From: Bacteroidota bacterium
GTDB lineage: Bacteria > Bacteroidota > Bacteroidia > AKYH767-A > 2013-40CM-41-45
NCBI GenBank assembly: GCA_003389385.1
Contig: QQVM01000016.1
Span: forward strand, 62,001 to 126,000
Direction: 5' to 3'
Length of the DNA stretch: 64,000 bases
Part shown: in pieces, positions 8,476 to 17,674 of the stretch
How positions within the stretch are numbered: the first letter of the stretch is position 1
Layout of the letters: every line of letters begins with the position of its first letter
Program-made: the position numbers and the translations under genes
Notes under the pieces: model-generated
What the model was told of the DNA's origin: nothing
The model's database searches: none
What the model saw: only the letters and a program-made list of their open reading frames with translations

Positions 8476-10515
8476 TTAACGGATAAGCGTCACTGAGTCT
8501 ACAATGCGGATGGAACTGCCATCCGGATGTTCCGCCTCAAGCAGATAAATATAAACTCCTTCAGGGGAGCTTCTGCCATTGCTGCTTCCGTCCCAGCCTG
8601 CCCTAGGATCATTCGTCTGAAAAATTCTCTCCCCCCAGCGGTTAAAAATGCTCATGCTGTATGTGCGCGCATCCACAAATCCGTTTACAGGATAAAAGAT
8701 GTTATTAAGTCCGCCTCCGGGATGGAATGCGTTGGGTATAAAAATCTTCGGTGCCTGCACAAGACAGATTTCATTCGACCTTGCAGAATCGAGGAAGAAG
8801 AATGGGTTTCCAAAAGCTTCTACAGCTTCAATCACGTAGCAAAACTGCCCGTCACTGTAAAACTCATCTATTACTGTGTCTGTAAACATGAATGCTGAAG
8901 AAGCATAGATTACAGCAACCGGTGAAGCAGACAATACACCATTTATTCTTCTGTAAATGTTATAATGTGATACACCTCCGCCCCAGAGGGAATAAAAATC
9001 CCATGATAAAGAATTGGTGTAATCAGGATTCGCTGTGCCTGATAAAAGTATGGTTTTACTCACCTGTGACTCCAGAATACCCTGTCCGCAAGAATCCACA
9101 GTCAGCATTTTATAATAATACGGGCGCGCAGAAGTGTTCACGGTATTATCCGTGAGAATGACTGAAGATACACCTGTAACAAGAATGGTGGCGACTCTTA
9201 CGAAGGGACCTGACTGCGATTCCGATCTCAGCAAATCATAACCGCGAACTGTTGCAGCAGGATCAACAAATGCCTCTACACGCACAAGATTTTCACCTGC
9301 GACACTTACAGATCGAATGTATGAATACGCTGGAGGAGGCGGAAATGCAGGACTGACACATGCTCTGTTTGACGTGGACGACCTTGCGGTGAAAGATTCT
9401 TTTGCCCGAACCCGGTAGCAATAAGCGCTACCTGAAATCAGGTTCTGGTCGGAGTAAGTTGTGGAGGAAGTGCTTCCAATTACAAATTCTGCACCGCCGT
9501 TCACGCTCAGTAAAATATCATAAGTGACATTGTTACCCCAAAAAGTATAAGGATTCCAGCTTAATCTGTTGGCACGTTCGCACTGACTGAAACTCACATT
9601 CAGGAATATTGTGCTGTGCGGAACGCTTTGTGAGCTGGGATTTCCACAGCTGTCTACTGCAATAACATTGAAAGACTGAGATGAGTTGGATGCGCTGACA
9701 AATGAAAGATAGTTCGTATTGTTTCGGTTGAAGACAGTGTCAAGAATAGTCCAGATTCCATTGACAAGATGTAGTACCGCATAAGCTCGTGTGTCAGTAG
9801 AAGGATTTACATTCCACCCGATAATGCCATTTCCATTGATATCAGTACTCACAGAATCAAGAACAGGAATTGCAGGCGGCTGAAGGTCTCTGAACAACTC
9901 CCCGTCGAGATTCGATACTGAAATGCATCCGGAAGCATCAGTTGCGACTATCCTGTATTTGATTGTATCGCTGCAAATGGAGATCTGATCTGAATAGGTC
10001 ATTTGACCTGCAGATATTGAGGCGTCAACCGAATCCAGCAGAGTGAAAAATCCCCGAGGATACTCCCTGTAAATTTTGTACCATGAATTCTGACTGGCGA
10101 TCAATGGAGAATGAGTGGCATTCCATGATAAATTCGCGAAACCTGTCCGCGGATTCAGTACATTGATAAATATTGTTCTGATGGTATCTGAAATTACAGG
10201 AGGATTTCCTGAAAGAGGAATGAATGAAACAAAATAATACGCAGGATTATTATTGGCTAATGCAGTGAGGTGAATGCGATTGGTCTGATTGAAAAAAAAC
10301 ACGCTGTCAATCAGATTGAATGGCCCGCTTGCAGATGTGGAATGATAAATATACCAGGCTCTGAAATCTGCCGCATTCAATCCTGTATTTTCCCAGGTGA
10401 GTGTGACGTCTCCGGCCGGTCCGACTGAAGCACAGCGTGTTCCATATGCCAGGCTTTTTTGGACAGAAATTGCTGTTAAAATCAGCAAAAGAAGGAATGG
10501 ATGCAAAATTCGCAT
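8476..10515 (-). CDS. Secreted multi-Fn3-like protein with T9SS type B (gliding-associated) C-terminal domain
   Basis: A 679-aa exported protein. Seen: a signal peptide (MRILHPFLLLLILTAISV, cleavage near SLA), then about five or six repeated beta-sandwich modules resembling fibronectin type III (recurring patterns such as YKIYREY, YDLLRSESQSGPF and YNIYRRINGV, paired with YYY/YCYRV strands). The C-terminal segment from about residue 590 has IFIPNAFHPGG, FNRWGERIF, GWDGSSNG and GVYIYLL, the hallmarks of the gliding motility-associated type B sorting domain used by the type IX secretion system. It is probably displayed on or released from the cell surface. No enzymatic motif is visible and its ligand is unknown. 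Confidence 0.85.
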   Translation of the reverse strand: MRILHPFLLLLILTAISVQKSLAYGTRCASVGPAGDVTLTWENTGLNAADFRAWYIYHSTSASGPFNLIDSVFFFNQTNRIHLTALANNNPAYYFVSFIPLSGNPPVISDTIRTIFINVLNPRTGFANLSWNATHSPLIASQNSWYKIYREYPRGFFTLLDSVDASISAGQMTYSDQISICSDTIKYRIVATDASGCISVSNLDGELFRDLQPPAIPVLDSVSTDINGNGIIGWNVNPSTDTRAYAVLHLVNGIWTILDTVFNRNNTNYLSFVSASNSSQSFNVIAVDSCGNPSSQSVPHSTIFLNVSFSQCERANRLSWNPYTFWGNNVTYDILLSVNGGAEFVIGSTSSTTYSDQNLISGSAYCYRVRAKESFTARSSTSNRACVSPAFPPPPAYSYIRSVSVAGENLVRVEAFVDPAATVRGYDLLRSESQSGPFVRVATILVTGVSSVILTDNTVNTSARPYYYKMLTVDSCGQGILESQVSKTILLSGTANPDYTNSLSWDFYSLWGGGVSHYNIYRRINGVLSASPVAVIYASSAFMFTDTVIDEFYSDGQFCYVIEAVEAFGNPFFFLDSARSNEICLVQAPKIFIPNAFHPGGGLNNIFYPVNGFVDARTYSMSIFNRWGERIFQTNDPRAGWDGSSNGRSSPEGVYIYLLEAEHPDGSSIRIVDSVTLIR

Positions 10516-10562
10516 TCTGATCAGGATAGGGCTAAATTACATTTTCGCCCAAGCGGTGTCAA

Positions 10563-11852
10563 TTATTTTCGGCCAACGACCAGTTCTGTCATTTGAGCAG
10601 GATCGAGGTATTTAACTGCCAATTCTCTGATTTCATCCGGACGAATGGATTTCAGCTTCCGAACAAAGCGATCGAAGTAACTGTAATCCAGCCCACTCAG
10701 GTAAATTGACTTGAATTTATCAGATATGTGGAATGCGTTTTCAATGCTTTTCAGGTGATTGCCCATCATATAATTCTTCACTGTCCTGAGTTCAGATTCA
10801 GGTACCAGATCATTTCTCAGCTTTTCAATCTCGAAGTAAATTTCCGTAAGCGCCTTTTCAGTGACATCCGCTCCAACTTCTGTGGAAATGAAAAATAATC
10901 CGTCACGACGGTAAGAAATATTAGCAGAACCAATTCCGTATGTATATCCTTTGTCTTCACGTATGTTGGACATGAGGCGAGAACCAAAATATCCGCCGAG
11001 AATTGTATTCATAACAGCAAGTCCGGGGTAATCAGGGTGAGACCGGTTAATGGACCTCTTCCCAATCCTGATTGCTGACTGTATGGCTCCGTCTTTCGGG
11101 ATGTAATTTTTCATTTCCCCTTCTCCAATTACATCAGGGAAACCTGCTACCTTTCCGTTACTCCTGCTCCAGGCAGCATCACCCAGACAAAGATTGATAG
11201 TTCTGATTACAGCATCATCAATCTTTCCAGACGCTACTATTGTGCAATGTCCGCTGATGTACTGGCTTTTGTAATAGTTCATAAGGTCAGACCTCAATAA
11301 GGTATTATAATCCTCTTTTATGAATTCGTGGCCATAGGGATGATGATTACCAAAACACATTCTTGCAAAATTCTTTCGCGCCACTGCACTCACTTTCTCA
11401 TCTTCAATTGCGAGGCGTTGCAAACTGTTTCGTTTTAATACGTCAATTTCTTCCTGCGGAAAAACAGCATCGCTGAGCATTTCCCGAACAGTGGGCAATG
11501 CAGCTCCGAGATGCTTATTCAATGTGAACAAGGACAATGACGAGTAATCGGGCGATTCGTAGCTATTAAGATATGCGCCATAATAATCGATCAGATCTGC
11601 AAGTTCCTGGGCGGAATGTCTGCTTGTGCCTTCTGACATCAGGCGATTGACCGCAAGAGGAATCACCGGCTTGTCAGCAGGAAATTCAAGATTCTCAAAA
11701 ATCAGCTCTACCTTAACCAATTCCTGCAATCCGGAATTGATATAATACATTGGCACTCCATTATCCAGAGTGACTTTTTCCGCTCTCGGAATTTTCACTT
11801 CCCTGATTTCCTTCAGTTCCGGCGGCATTGACCTGTCAATTATTCCCGACAT
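10563..11852 (-). CDS. M16-family peptidase-like subunit, non-catalytic partner
   Basis: A 429-aa protein with the two-domain M16 (insulinase/processing peptidase) fold. Seen: the N-terminal LDNG opening, the region equivalent to the zinc site reading RLMSEGTSRHSAQELAD with no HxxEH motif, and the C-terminal half with the conserved GGYFGSRLMSNIREDKGYTYGIG signature. Absence of the zinc ligands together with a well-kept C-terminal signature is the pattern of the regulatory, non-catalytic subunit in M16B pairs. The catalytic partner is the gene immediately upstream, ten bases away (11863-13101). The two probably form a heterodimer that degrades peptides. Confidence 0.88.
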   Translation of the reverse strand: MSGIIDRSMPPELKEIREVKIPRAEKVTLDNGVPMYYINSGLQELVKVELIFENLEFPADKPVIPLAVNRLMSEGTSRHSAQELADLIDYYGAYLNSYESPDYSSLSLFTLNKHLGAALPTVREMLSDAVFPQEEIDVLKRNSLQRLAIEDEKVSAVARKNFARMCFGNHHPYGHEFIKEDYNTLLRSDLMNYYKSQYISGHCTIVASGKIDDAVIRTINLCLGDAAWSRSNGKVAGFPDVIGEGEMKNYIPKDGAIQSAIRIGKRSINRSHPDYPGLAVMNTILGGYFGSRLMSNIREDKGYTYGIGSANISYRRDGLFFISTEVGADVTEKALTEIYFEIEKLRNDLVPESELRTVKNYMMGNHLKSIENAFHISDKFKSIYLSGLDYSYFDRFVRKLKSIRPDEIRELAVKYLDPAQMTELVVGRK

Positions 11853-11862
11853 TTTCTTCAGA

Positions 11863-13101
11863 TTAATTTTTAGACATGTAATAAAGTACAGAACAATTTT
11901 CTTCCCTGAATATCTGTGCAGCCCGCTTTTGAATATCCCCCGCGCTCACATTTCTATATTTTTCCAGAGTGCTGTTAACCAAACTGATATCACCAAGCCA
12001 CTCAGCAGATGCGAGGTTTAACGCACGGTCACCTAAATCCATATCTCCGAATTCTTTTCTCGACTCAAGTTTGTTCTTTACTTTTTCCAACTCGAATTCT
12101 GTCACAGATTCATTGATGACTTTTTGAAGCTCCTCATCAATTGCCTTATCGGCTTCTTCCATCGTTTTTCCTTTCAATAACTTTCCTTCAATAACAAGGA
12201 TGCCTTTATCATGACTTCCTGAAACATAAGTATGAATTTCACTGAAGATTTTCTTTTCCTTGACAAGCGATAAATACATCCGTGAAGATTTTCCCTGATT
12301 CAGAATATCCGTCAGTAAATCTTCAGCATAGTATTCATCGTCTGTTCTCGCGGAACTGTGGTATGCACGGTAGAGAGAATTGAAAGGGACATCCCTTTCC
12401 ACTGTAAGCACACGTTTTTCAGTTTGAGGGGGCTCTACAGGGTAAGGAACTCTTGTCGCAGCACTTCTTGAAATTGAGCCAAACCATTCCTGCGCTTTAT
12501 TAAACATTTCTTCTGCCTTCACATTTCCAGCCACAACGAGAATTGCGTTATCGGGTGCATAGAAACGATAGAAAAAATCCTTCACATCATCCAATGTGGC
12601 ATTTTCAATGTGCGAAATTTCTTTTCCGATTGTCGCCCATTTGTAAGGATGAACTTTGTACACCAAGGGCCTGAGCAAGAGCCATACATCGCCGTATGGC
12701 TGGTTAAGATAACGCTGCTTGAATTCCTCTATCACAACACTTCTTTGAACCTCCAGACTTTCTTCTGTGAAAGCCAGACTGAGCATCCGGTCGCTTTCCA
12801 GCCAAAAACCGGTGTCAATATTATCTGAGGGCAAAGTCAGATAATAATTCGTGATATCGTTTGAAGTGAAGGCGTTATTGTCGCCTCCGGCAAGCTGCAA
12901 AGGAGTATCGTATGAAGGAATGTTCACAGATCCGCCGAACATCAGATGCTCAAACAAATGTGCAAATCCAGTCTTGTCGGGACTCTCATCTCTTGCTCCG
13001 ACTTTATAAAGAATGTTGATGGTAGCCAGAGGCGTTGAATGATCCTCATGTACAATCACAGTAAGACCATTGTCAAGTACTTTTCTTTTATAATTAATCA
13101 T
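11863..13101 (-). CDS. M16-family zinc metallopeptidase, catalytic subunit
   Basis: A 412-aa M16B-type peptidase. The inverted zinc motif HxxEH is present as HLFEHLMF near residue 47, with the downstream glutamate in the VVIEEFKQRY segment about 70 residues later. The opening YKRKVLDNGLTVIVHEDHS and the C-terminal YLSLVKEKK-type segment are family-like. No signal peptide is evident, so it is probably cytoplasmic. It is paired in one unit with the non-catalytic M16 gene downstream. Substrates cannot be read from sequence; small peptides are usual for the family. Confidence 0.93.
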   Translation of the reverse strand: MINYKRKVLDNGLTVIVHEDHSTPLATINILYKVGARDESPDKTGFAHLFEHLMFGGSVNIPSYDTPLQLAGGDNNAFTSNDITNYYLTLPSDNIDTGFWLESDRMLSLAFTEESLEVQRSVVIEEFKQRYLNQPYGDVWLLLRPLVYKVHPYKWATIGKEISHIENATLDDVKDFFYRFYAPDNAILVVAGNVKAEEMFNKAQEWFGSISRSAATRVPYPVEPPQTEKRVLTVERDVPFNSLYRAYHSSARTDDEYYAEDLLTDILNQGKSSRMYLSLVKEKKIFSEIHTYVSGSHDKGILVIEGKLLKGKTMEEADKAIDEELQKVINESVTEFELEKVKNKLESRKEFGDMDLGDRALNLASAEWLGDISLVNSTLEKYRNVSAGDIQKRAAQIFREENCSVLYYMSKN

Positions 13102-13135
13102 GATCCTTTTGAATCTTAATTGCAGTCTAAACTAT

Positions 13136-14092
13136 TCACACGGCAAAATTTAATTTTGCCAGCCTATCTTTTTCACTAAGGAACTCGTCCCAGATTTCCC
13201 TGACAATTTCTGCGGCAGGTTTAAGTTCAGAAATCAAAGCACTCACTTGTCCGATTTCCAGTTCACCCTCGTCCAGGTCTCCTTCAAACATTCCGAGCTT
13301 GGCCCTTGCCCTTCCTAACAATGACTTAAGTTCCTCTTTTGAAGCTCCTCTTTCTTCAGCCTGCCTCACACTTTCATAAAACTTGTTTCTGATCAGGCGC
13401 ACGGGCGTGAGTTGCTTGAGAGTGAGAATGGTGGAACCTTCCTGAGCATCCAGAACTGATTTTTTAAAATTATCATGTCCGGATGATTCATATGATGCTA
13501 CAAACCGGCTGCCTATCTGTACACCTTCTGCGCCCAAAGCGAATGCTGCAAGCATCGCAGATCCGCTTGCGATTCCTCCAGCAGCTATGAGCGGCAGATC
13601 AGTATTTTTCCTGATCAATGGCCAAAGCACTAAGCTTGTAGTTTCTTCTCTGCCGTTATGTCCGCCGGCTTCAAATCCTTCGGCGACGAGTGCTTCCACT
13701 CCTGCCTCCTCCGCTTTTTTTGCAAACTTTGTATTCGATATAACGTGAACCACGGTAATATCATTTTGTTTCAGAAAAGAAGTCCAGGTGGCCGGATTGC
13801 CGGCAGATGTGAACACAATCTTAACTCCTTCTTCCACAATGATATCCAAGATCCTTTCAACTTCTGGATACAGAAGAGCCACATTCACTGCGAATGGTTT
13901 ATTAGTCGCTTTTTTGCATTTTTGAATATGTTCCCTCAAGACATCGGGGTACATTGATGCAGAACCGATTATTCCCAGTCCGCCAGCCTCACTAACCGCA
14001 GAAGCCAGCCTCCAACCACTGCACCAGAGCATACCCGCCTGAATCACAGGATACTTGATATTGAACAACTTACAGATGCGGTTTTCTTGCAT
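13136..14092 (-). CDS. NAD(P)H-dependent flavin oxidoreductase, nitronate monooxygenase-like
   Basis: A 318-aa FMN-binding TIM-barrel protein of the 2-nitropropane dioxygenase / FabK family. Seen: the N-terminal KYPVIQAGM motif, GGLGIIGSASM, the phosphate-binding EGFEAGGHNG loop with its central His, and AAGGIASGSAMLAAFALGAEGVQIGSRF for the FMN phosphate. Members oxidise alkyl nitronates or reduce enoyl-ACP. There are no fatty-acid genes nearby, so nitronate detoxification or an unassigned flavin reaction is as likely. I used the ATG at 14092 (MQENRICKLFNIKYPVIQ) rather than the longer frame to 14137. It ends 34 bases before the M16 gene. Confidence 0.8.
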   Translation of the reverse strand: MQENRICKLFNIKYPVIQAGMLWCSGWRLASAVSEAGGLGIIGSASMYPDVLREHIQKCKKATNKPFAVNVALLYPEVERILDIIVEEGVKIVFTSAGNPATWTSFLKQNDITVVHVISNTKFAKKAEEAGVEALVAEGFEAGGHNGREETTSLVLWPLIRKNTDLPLIAAGGIASGSAMLAAFALGAEGVQIGSRFVASYESSGHDNFKKSVLDAQEGSTILTLKQLTPVRLIRNKFYESVRQAEERGASKEELKSLLGRARAKLGMFEGDLDEGELEIGQVSALISELKPAAEIVREIWDEFLSEKDRLAKLNFAV

Positions 14093-14134
14093 AAAAATTT
14101 GACTTTTATCAAAAAAGCTGATGGACAAGCTCGT

Positions 14135-14142
14135 CAAAAATA
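14135..14142 (-). promoter_or_regulatory. Possible -7 box (TATTTTTG) upstream of the flavin oxidoreductase
   Basis: The minus strand reads TATTTTTG, matching TAnnTTTG. It would start transcription about 36 bases before the ATG at 14092. No good -33 element is seen, so confidence is low. Confidence 0.3.
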
Positions 14143-14193
14143 ATACTTTTACCCCCTCTTATTGAGAGCAATTTTCTCAATTTTAAAAGACTT

Positions 14194-15186
14194 ATGAAGG
14201 TTATTATACCAGTTGCCGGAATTGGCAGTAAACTCAGGCCGCATACGCACACTCAGCCAAAGGCACTTGTACCGGTGGCAGGAAAACCCATCCTTGCTCA
14301 CATCGTGGATAACCTGATTGAAGCAGGCATGAGGGAGTTCATTTTCATTGTCGGATACCTGGGAAACAAAATCGAAGATTACATCAAGATCAATTACCCC
14401 GGAATTGAAAAGTCATTTTTAATTCAGGAGCCCAGAGAAGGAACGGGACATGCTGTTTGGCTGGCAAAGAAAATGATTGACAAAGATGATGAGCTTGTGA
14501 TTGCCCTCGGCGATACAATCTTTGATGTAAACCTGAGGGAGATTATTGAAAAAACTGACTCCGCGCTTGGAGTGAAGAAAGTTGATGATCCCAGAAGTTT
14601 TGGAGTGGCCGAACTTGATGAATCAGGATTGATAAAAAATGTGATTGAAAAACCACCGATTCCTAAATCTAACTTAGCTCTGGTCGGTCTTTACAAAATC
14701 AAAGAAGGATTAATACTGATGGAAGCGCTTGAAGAGCTGATCGGAAAAAACGAAAGGACTCAGGGAGAGTTTCATCTCACCGACGGCATCATGAAAATGA
14801 TTGAGAAAGGCTCTTCATTCAAGACCTTTGCGGTTGAAAACTGGTACGACTGCGGAAGCAAAGACAGCCTGCTTGAAACGAATGCCATGCTGTTGAAAAA
14901 GCTCAACGGACGGGGATCAAAGCATCATTTTGAAAATACCATCATCATTCACCCGGTGAGCATTGCGGAAAACTGCAAGATCAGCAATTCAATCATAGGT
15001 CCGAATGTCTCCATAGGAGACCACACTATCATCAATCATTCGATACTTAAAGATGCCATCATTGGTTCATACAGCGAACTTGAAAACGCAGTGCTTCATC
15101 ATTCTGTAATTGGCAGCGATGCATCTCTCAAAGGAATGAGTCAGTCTCTGAATCTTGGTGATAGTACCGAAATCGATTTTGGCTGA
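14194..15186 (+). CDS. Sugar-1-phosphate nucleotidyltransferase with left-handed beta-helix tail
   Basis: A 330-aa enzyme of the RmlA/GlmU-type nucleotidyltransferase family. Seen: the nucleotide-binding loop GIGSKLRPHTHTQPKAL at residues 9-25, a GDTIFD metal-binding segment near residue 106, and a C-terminal half made of hexapeptide-like repeats (ISNSIIGPNVSIG, INHSILKDAIIG), which form a left-handed beta helix. It should make an NDP-sugar from NTP and a sugar phosphate for cell-surface polysaccharide; the actual sugar cannot be told from sequence. A short perfect hairpin (ATTGAGA/TCTCAAT, 14161-14181) lies just before the start. glyA follows after 74 bp. Confidence 0.85.
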   Translation: MKVIIPVAGIGSKLRPHTHTQPKALVPVAGKPILAHIVDNLIEAGMREFIFIVGYLGNKIEDYIKINYPGIEKSFLIQEPREGTGHAVWLAKKMIDKDDELVIALGDTIFDVNLREIIEKTDSALGVKKVDDPRSFGVAELDESGLIKNVIEKPPIPKSNLALVGLYKIKEGLILMEALEELIGKNERTQGEFHLTDGIMKMIEKGSSFKTFAVENWYDCGSKDSLLETNAMLLKKLNGRGSKHHFENTIIIHPVSIAENCKISNSIIGPNVSIGDHTIINHSILKDAIIGSYSELENAVLHHSVIGSDASLKGMSQSLNLGDSTEIDFG

Positions 15187-15260
15187 TCAGAAGAATGAAT
15201 CAGCATAAGCCAAAATCAATCTTTCAGCAATCTTATTAAAACACATCCAGGAAAATTCAT

Positions 15261-16529
15261 ATGGAAAGAGATAAGGAAATATTCAGTCTTATTACAAAAG
15301 AGAAGAAACGCCAGCAACACGGAATTGAACTCATCGCATCAGAAAATTTCGTCAGCAAGCAGGTAATGCAGGCCATGGGTTCCTGTCTGACGAACAAATA
15401 CGCTGAAGGTTATCCCGGCAGAAGGTATTACGGAGGATGTGAAATCGTCGATCAGGTGGAGCAGCTTGCAATTGACAGAGCCAAATTGTTATTCAATGCT
15501 GAATGGGCTAATGTCCAGCCTCACTCTGGAGCGCAAGCTAACGCAGCAGTCATGCTCGCACTGTTGCAACCAGGAGACACAATACTTGGGTTTGACCTCA
15601 GTCATGGTGGGCACCTCACTCACGGTTCAGCAGTTAACTACAGCGGCAAACTTTACAGTCCCGTTTTTTACGGAGTGAAGGAAAGCAGCGGAAGAGTGGA
15701 TTATGACGCAATGGAAAGTGTCGCAAAAAAAGAGAAACCAAAATTGATAATTGCAGGCGCTTCGTCCTATTCGCGCGACTGGGATTATCCGAGGATGCGA
15801 AAAATTGCAGATTCAGTTGGCGCATTTTTAATGGCAGATATTGCTCATCCTGCCGGACTGATCGCACGAGGTCTCCTTTCAGACCCACTTCCATTTTGTC
15901 ATGTTGTTACTACTACTACGCATAAAACTTTACGCGGACCGCGTGGCGGGATGATTTTGATGGGAAAGGATTTTGAAAATCCCTTTGGACTAAAAACCCC
16001 CAAGGGAGAAATCAGAATGATGAGCTCATTGTTTGACAGTGCTGTGTTTCCCGGAATACAGGGTGGACCTCTTGAGCATGTGATTGCTGCGAAAGCAGTA
16101 GCTTTTGGAGAAGATCTTAGTGATGATTACCTCGAATATTGCGTACAGATGGTAAAGAATGCACAAGCCATGGCAAAAACTTTCATCGAGCTTGGTTACA
16201 AAGTGATCAGCAACGGAACAGACAATCACAGCATGCTGATTGATCTCCGCTCAAAAGACCTGACTGGAAAGCTGGCAGAAAACACTCTTGTGAAAGCAGA
16301 TATCACAGTAAATAAAAACATGGTTCCTTTTGATGACAAATCGCCATTCATCACCTCCGGTATACGTGTTGGCACTCCGGCAATGACTACGAGAGGAATC
16401 AGGGAGCGCGACGCCGTGAAAATCGTGCAGCTCATTGATGAAGTACTCATGAACCACGACAATGAAACCCGTCTGAATGCCGTTAAGAAAAAGGTGAATA
16501 CCATGATGGAAAGATTCCCACTTTATTGA
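15261..16529 (+). CDS. glyA: Serine hydroxymethyltransferase
   Basis: Interconverts serine and glycine with tetrahydrofolate and feeds one-carbon metabolism, with pyridoxal phosphate as cofactor. The 422-aa product is of normal length. Seen: the N-terminal ELIASENF signature at about residues 23-30, the [14 protein letters not shown] segment, and the cofactor lysine in [14 protein letters not shown] near residue 225. The C-terminal [13 protein letters not shown] segment is also standard. The gene stands alone, 74 bp after the nucleotidyltransferase; gcvT, which works in the same one-carbon network, is 10 kb away on the other strand. Confidence 0.97.
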   Translation: MERDKEIFSLITKEKKRQQHGIELIASENFVSKQVMQAMGSCLTNKYAEGYPGRRYYGGCEIVDQVEQLAIDRAKLLFNAEWANVQPHSGAQANAAVMLALLQPGDTILGFDLSHGGHLTHGSAVNYSGKLYSPVFYGVKESSGRVDYDAMESVAKKEKPKLIIAGASSYSRDWDYPRMRKIADSVGAFLMADIAHPAGLIARGLLSDPLPFCHVVTTTTHKTLRGPRGGMILMGKDFENPFGLKTPKGEIRMMSSLFDSAVFPGIQGGPLEHVIAAKAVAFGEDLSDDYLEYCVQMVKNAQAMAKTFIELGYKVISNGTDNHSMLIDLRSKDLTGKLAENTLVKADITVNKNMVPFDDKSPFITSGIRVGTPAMTTRGIRERDAVKIVQLIDEVLMNHDNETRLNAVKKKVNTMMERFPLY

Positions 16530-16603
16530 GCCAACATTCAATAGGACATACTTAATTAAACAAGGATAAAATCAAACTGAAAAATAAATACTGAAGCATT
16601 CTT

Positions 16604-17650
16604 ATGAAACAACTTATAAAAAAGAAAATCCTCGCGCTTGCAATTCTTGCAACAGCTACGGGAGCGACAGCACAAAAAAACACAAATCAGCAAACCGGAA
16701 AAATGGATAAAGAATTCTTAGCCGCGCAAACTGACGGCATTTATGCAAAGATTGAAACAAATAAAGGTGACATTTACCTTATACTTGAACATGAAAAAAC
16801 GCCCATGACCGTTGCTAATTTCATTGGCCTTGCTGAAGGAAAAATTAAAAACAACGCGAAAGCAGAAGGTGTTCCGTATTACGACGGACTTAAATTTCAC
16901 AGGGTAATTCCTAATTTCATGATCCAGGGTGGATGCCCTCAGGGAACTGGCGCAGGCGATCCCGGATACAAGTTTCCTGATGAGATTGACACTACCCTGA
17001 AGCATACTGGTCCTGGTATCCTGAGTATGGCAAACGCGGGTCCTGCCACAAACGGTTCACAGTTTTTCATCACTCACGTGGCAACTCCATGGCTTGACGG
17101 AAAGCACACTGTTTTCGGACACGTTGTAAAAGGACAGGATGTGGTGGATTCAATTGCAGGAAATGATTCTATTATGCATGTAAGAATTCTTAGAAAAGGA
17201 AAACAAGCTGAAAATTTCAAAGCGGCAGAAGTTTTTGAAAATGAAAAAAACAAAATCATCGCGATGGAAGAAGCAAAAATTGCGGCAGCAAAGGCAAAAG
17301 TCGACAGCCTGTTTGCAGGAAGCACTGTTACAGCAAGCGGATTGAAATACATTGTAGTGCAGGAAGGGACTGGCGCTTCACCAGCTGCGACAAGCAATGT
17401 CACCGTACATTATACCGGCATGTTCATGGACGGGAAAATTTTTGACAGCAGCGTTCAAAGAGGACAGCCGGCTACCTTCGGACTCAATCAGGTTATTAAA
17501 GGATGGACAGAAGGATTGCAATTGATGAAAGAAGGCGGCAAAACGAAATTCCTCATTCCTCCGGATCTTGCATACGGACCAATGGGACGCCCAGGAATTC
17601 CTCCTAACAGCACATTGATATTTGAAGTGGAACTGATCAAAGTCAACTGA
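16604..17650 (+). CDS. Secreted dual immunophilin: cyclophilin-FKBP fusion peptidyl-prolyl isomerase
   Basis: A 348-aa exported foldase combining two unrelated PPIase folds. Seen: a signal peptide (MKQLIKKKILALAILATATGATAQ), a cyclophilin domain at about residues 45-200 (FHRVIPNFMIQGG, GPGILSMANAGP, NGSQFFIT and HTVFGHV), a charged alpha-helical linker at about 205-240, and an FKBP domain at about 245-348 (VTVHYTGMFMDGKIFDSS, VIKGWTEGLQLMKEGGK, FEVELIKVN). The active-site residues of both folds appear kept (Arg/Phe/Gln in the cyclophilin; Tyr, Asp and Trp in the FKBP). It probably works in the periplasm alongside the parvulin-type PPIases of this window. No operon partner is evident. Confidence 0.93.
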   Translation: MKQLIKKKILALAILATATGATAQKNTNQQTGKMDKEFLAAQTDGIYAKIETNKGDIYLILEHEKTPMTVANFIGLAEGKIKNNAKAEGVPYYDGLKFHRVIPNFMIQGGCPQGTGAGDPGYKFPDEIDTTLKHTGPGILSMANAGPATNGSQFFITHVATPWLDGKHTVFGHVVKGQDVVDSIAGNDSIMHVRILRKGKQAENFKAAEVFENEKNKIIAMEEAKIAAAKAKVDSLFAGSTVTASGLKYIVVQEGTGASPAATSNVTVHYTGMFMDGKIFDSSVQRGQPATFGLNQVIKGWTEGLQLMKEGGKTKFLIPPDLAYGPMGRPGIPPNSTLIFEVELIKVN

Positions 17651-17674
17651 TCAGTAAACTCAGAAAGATTCGAA

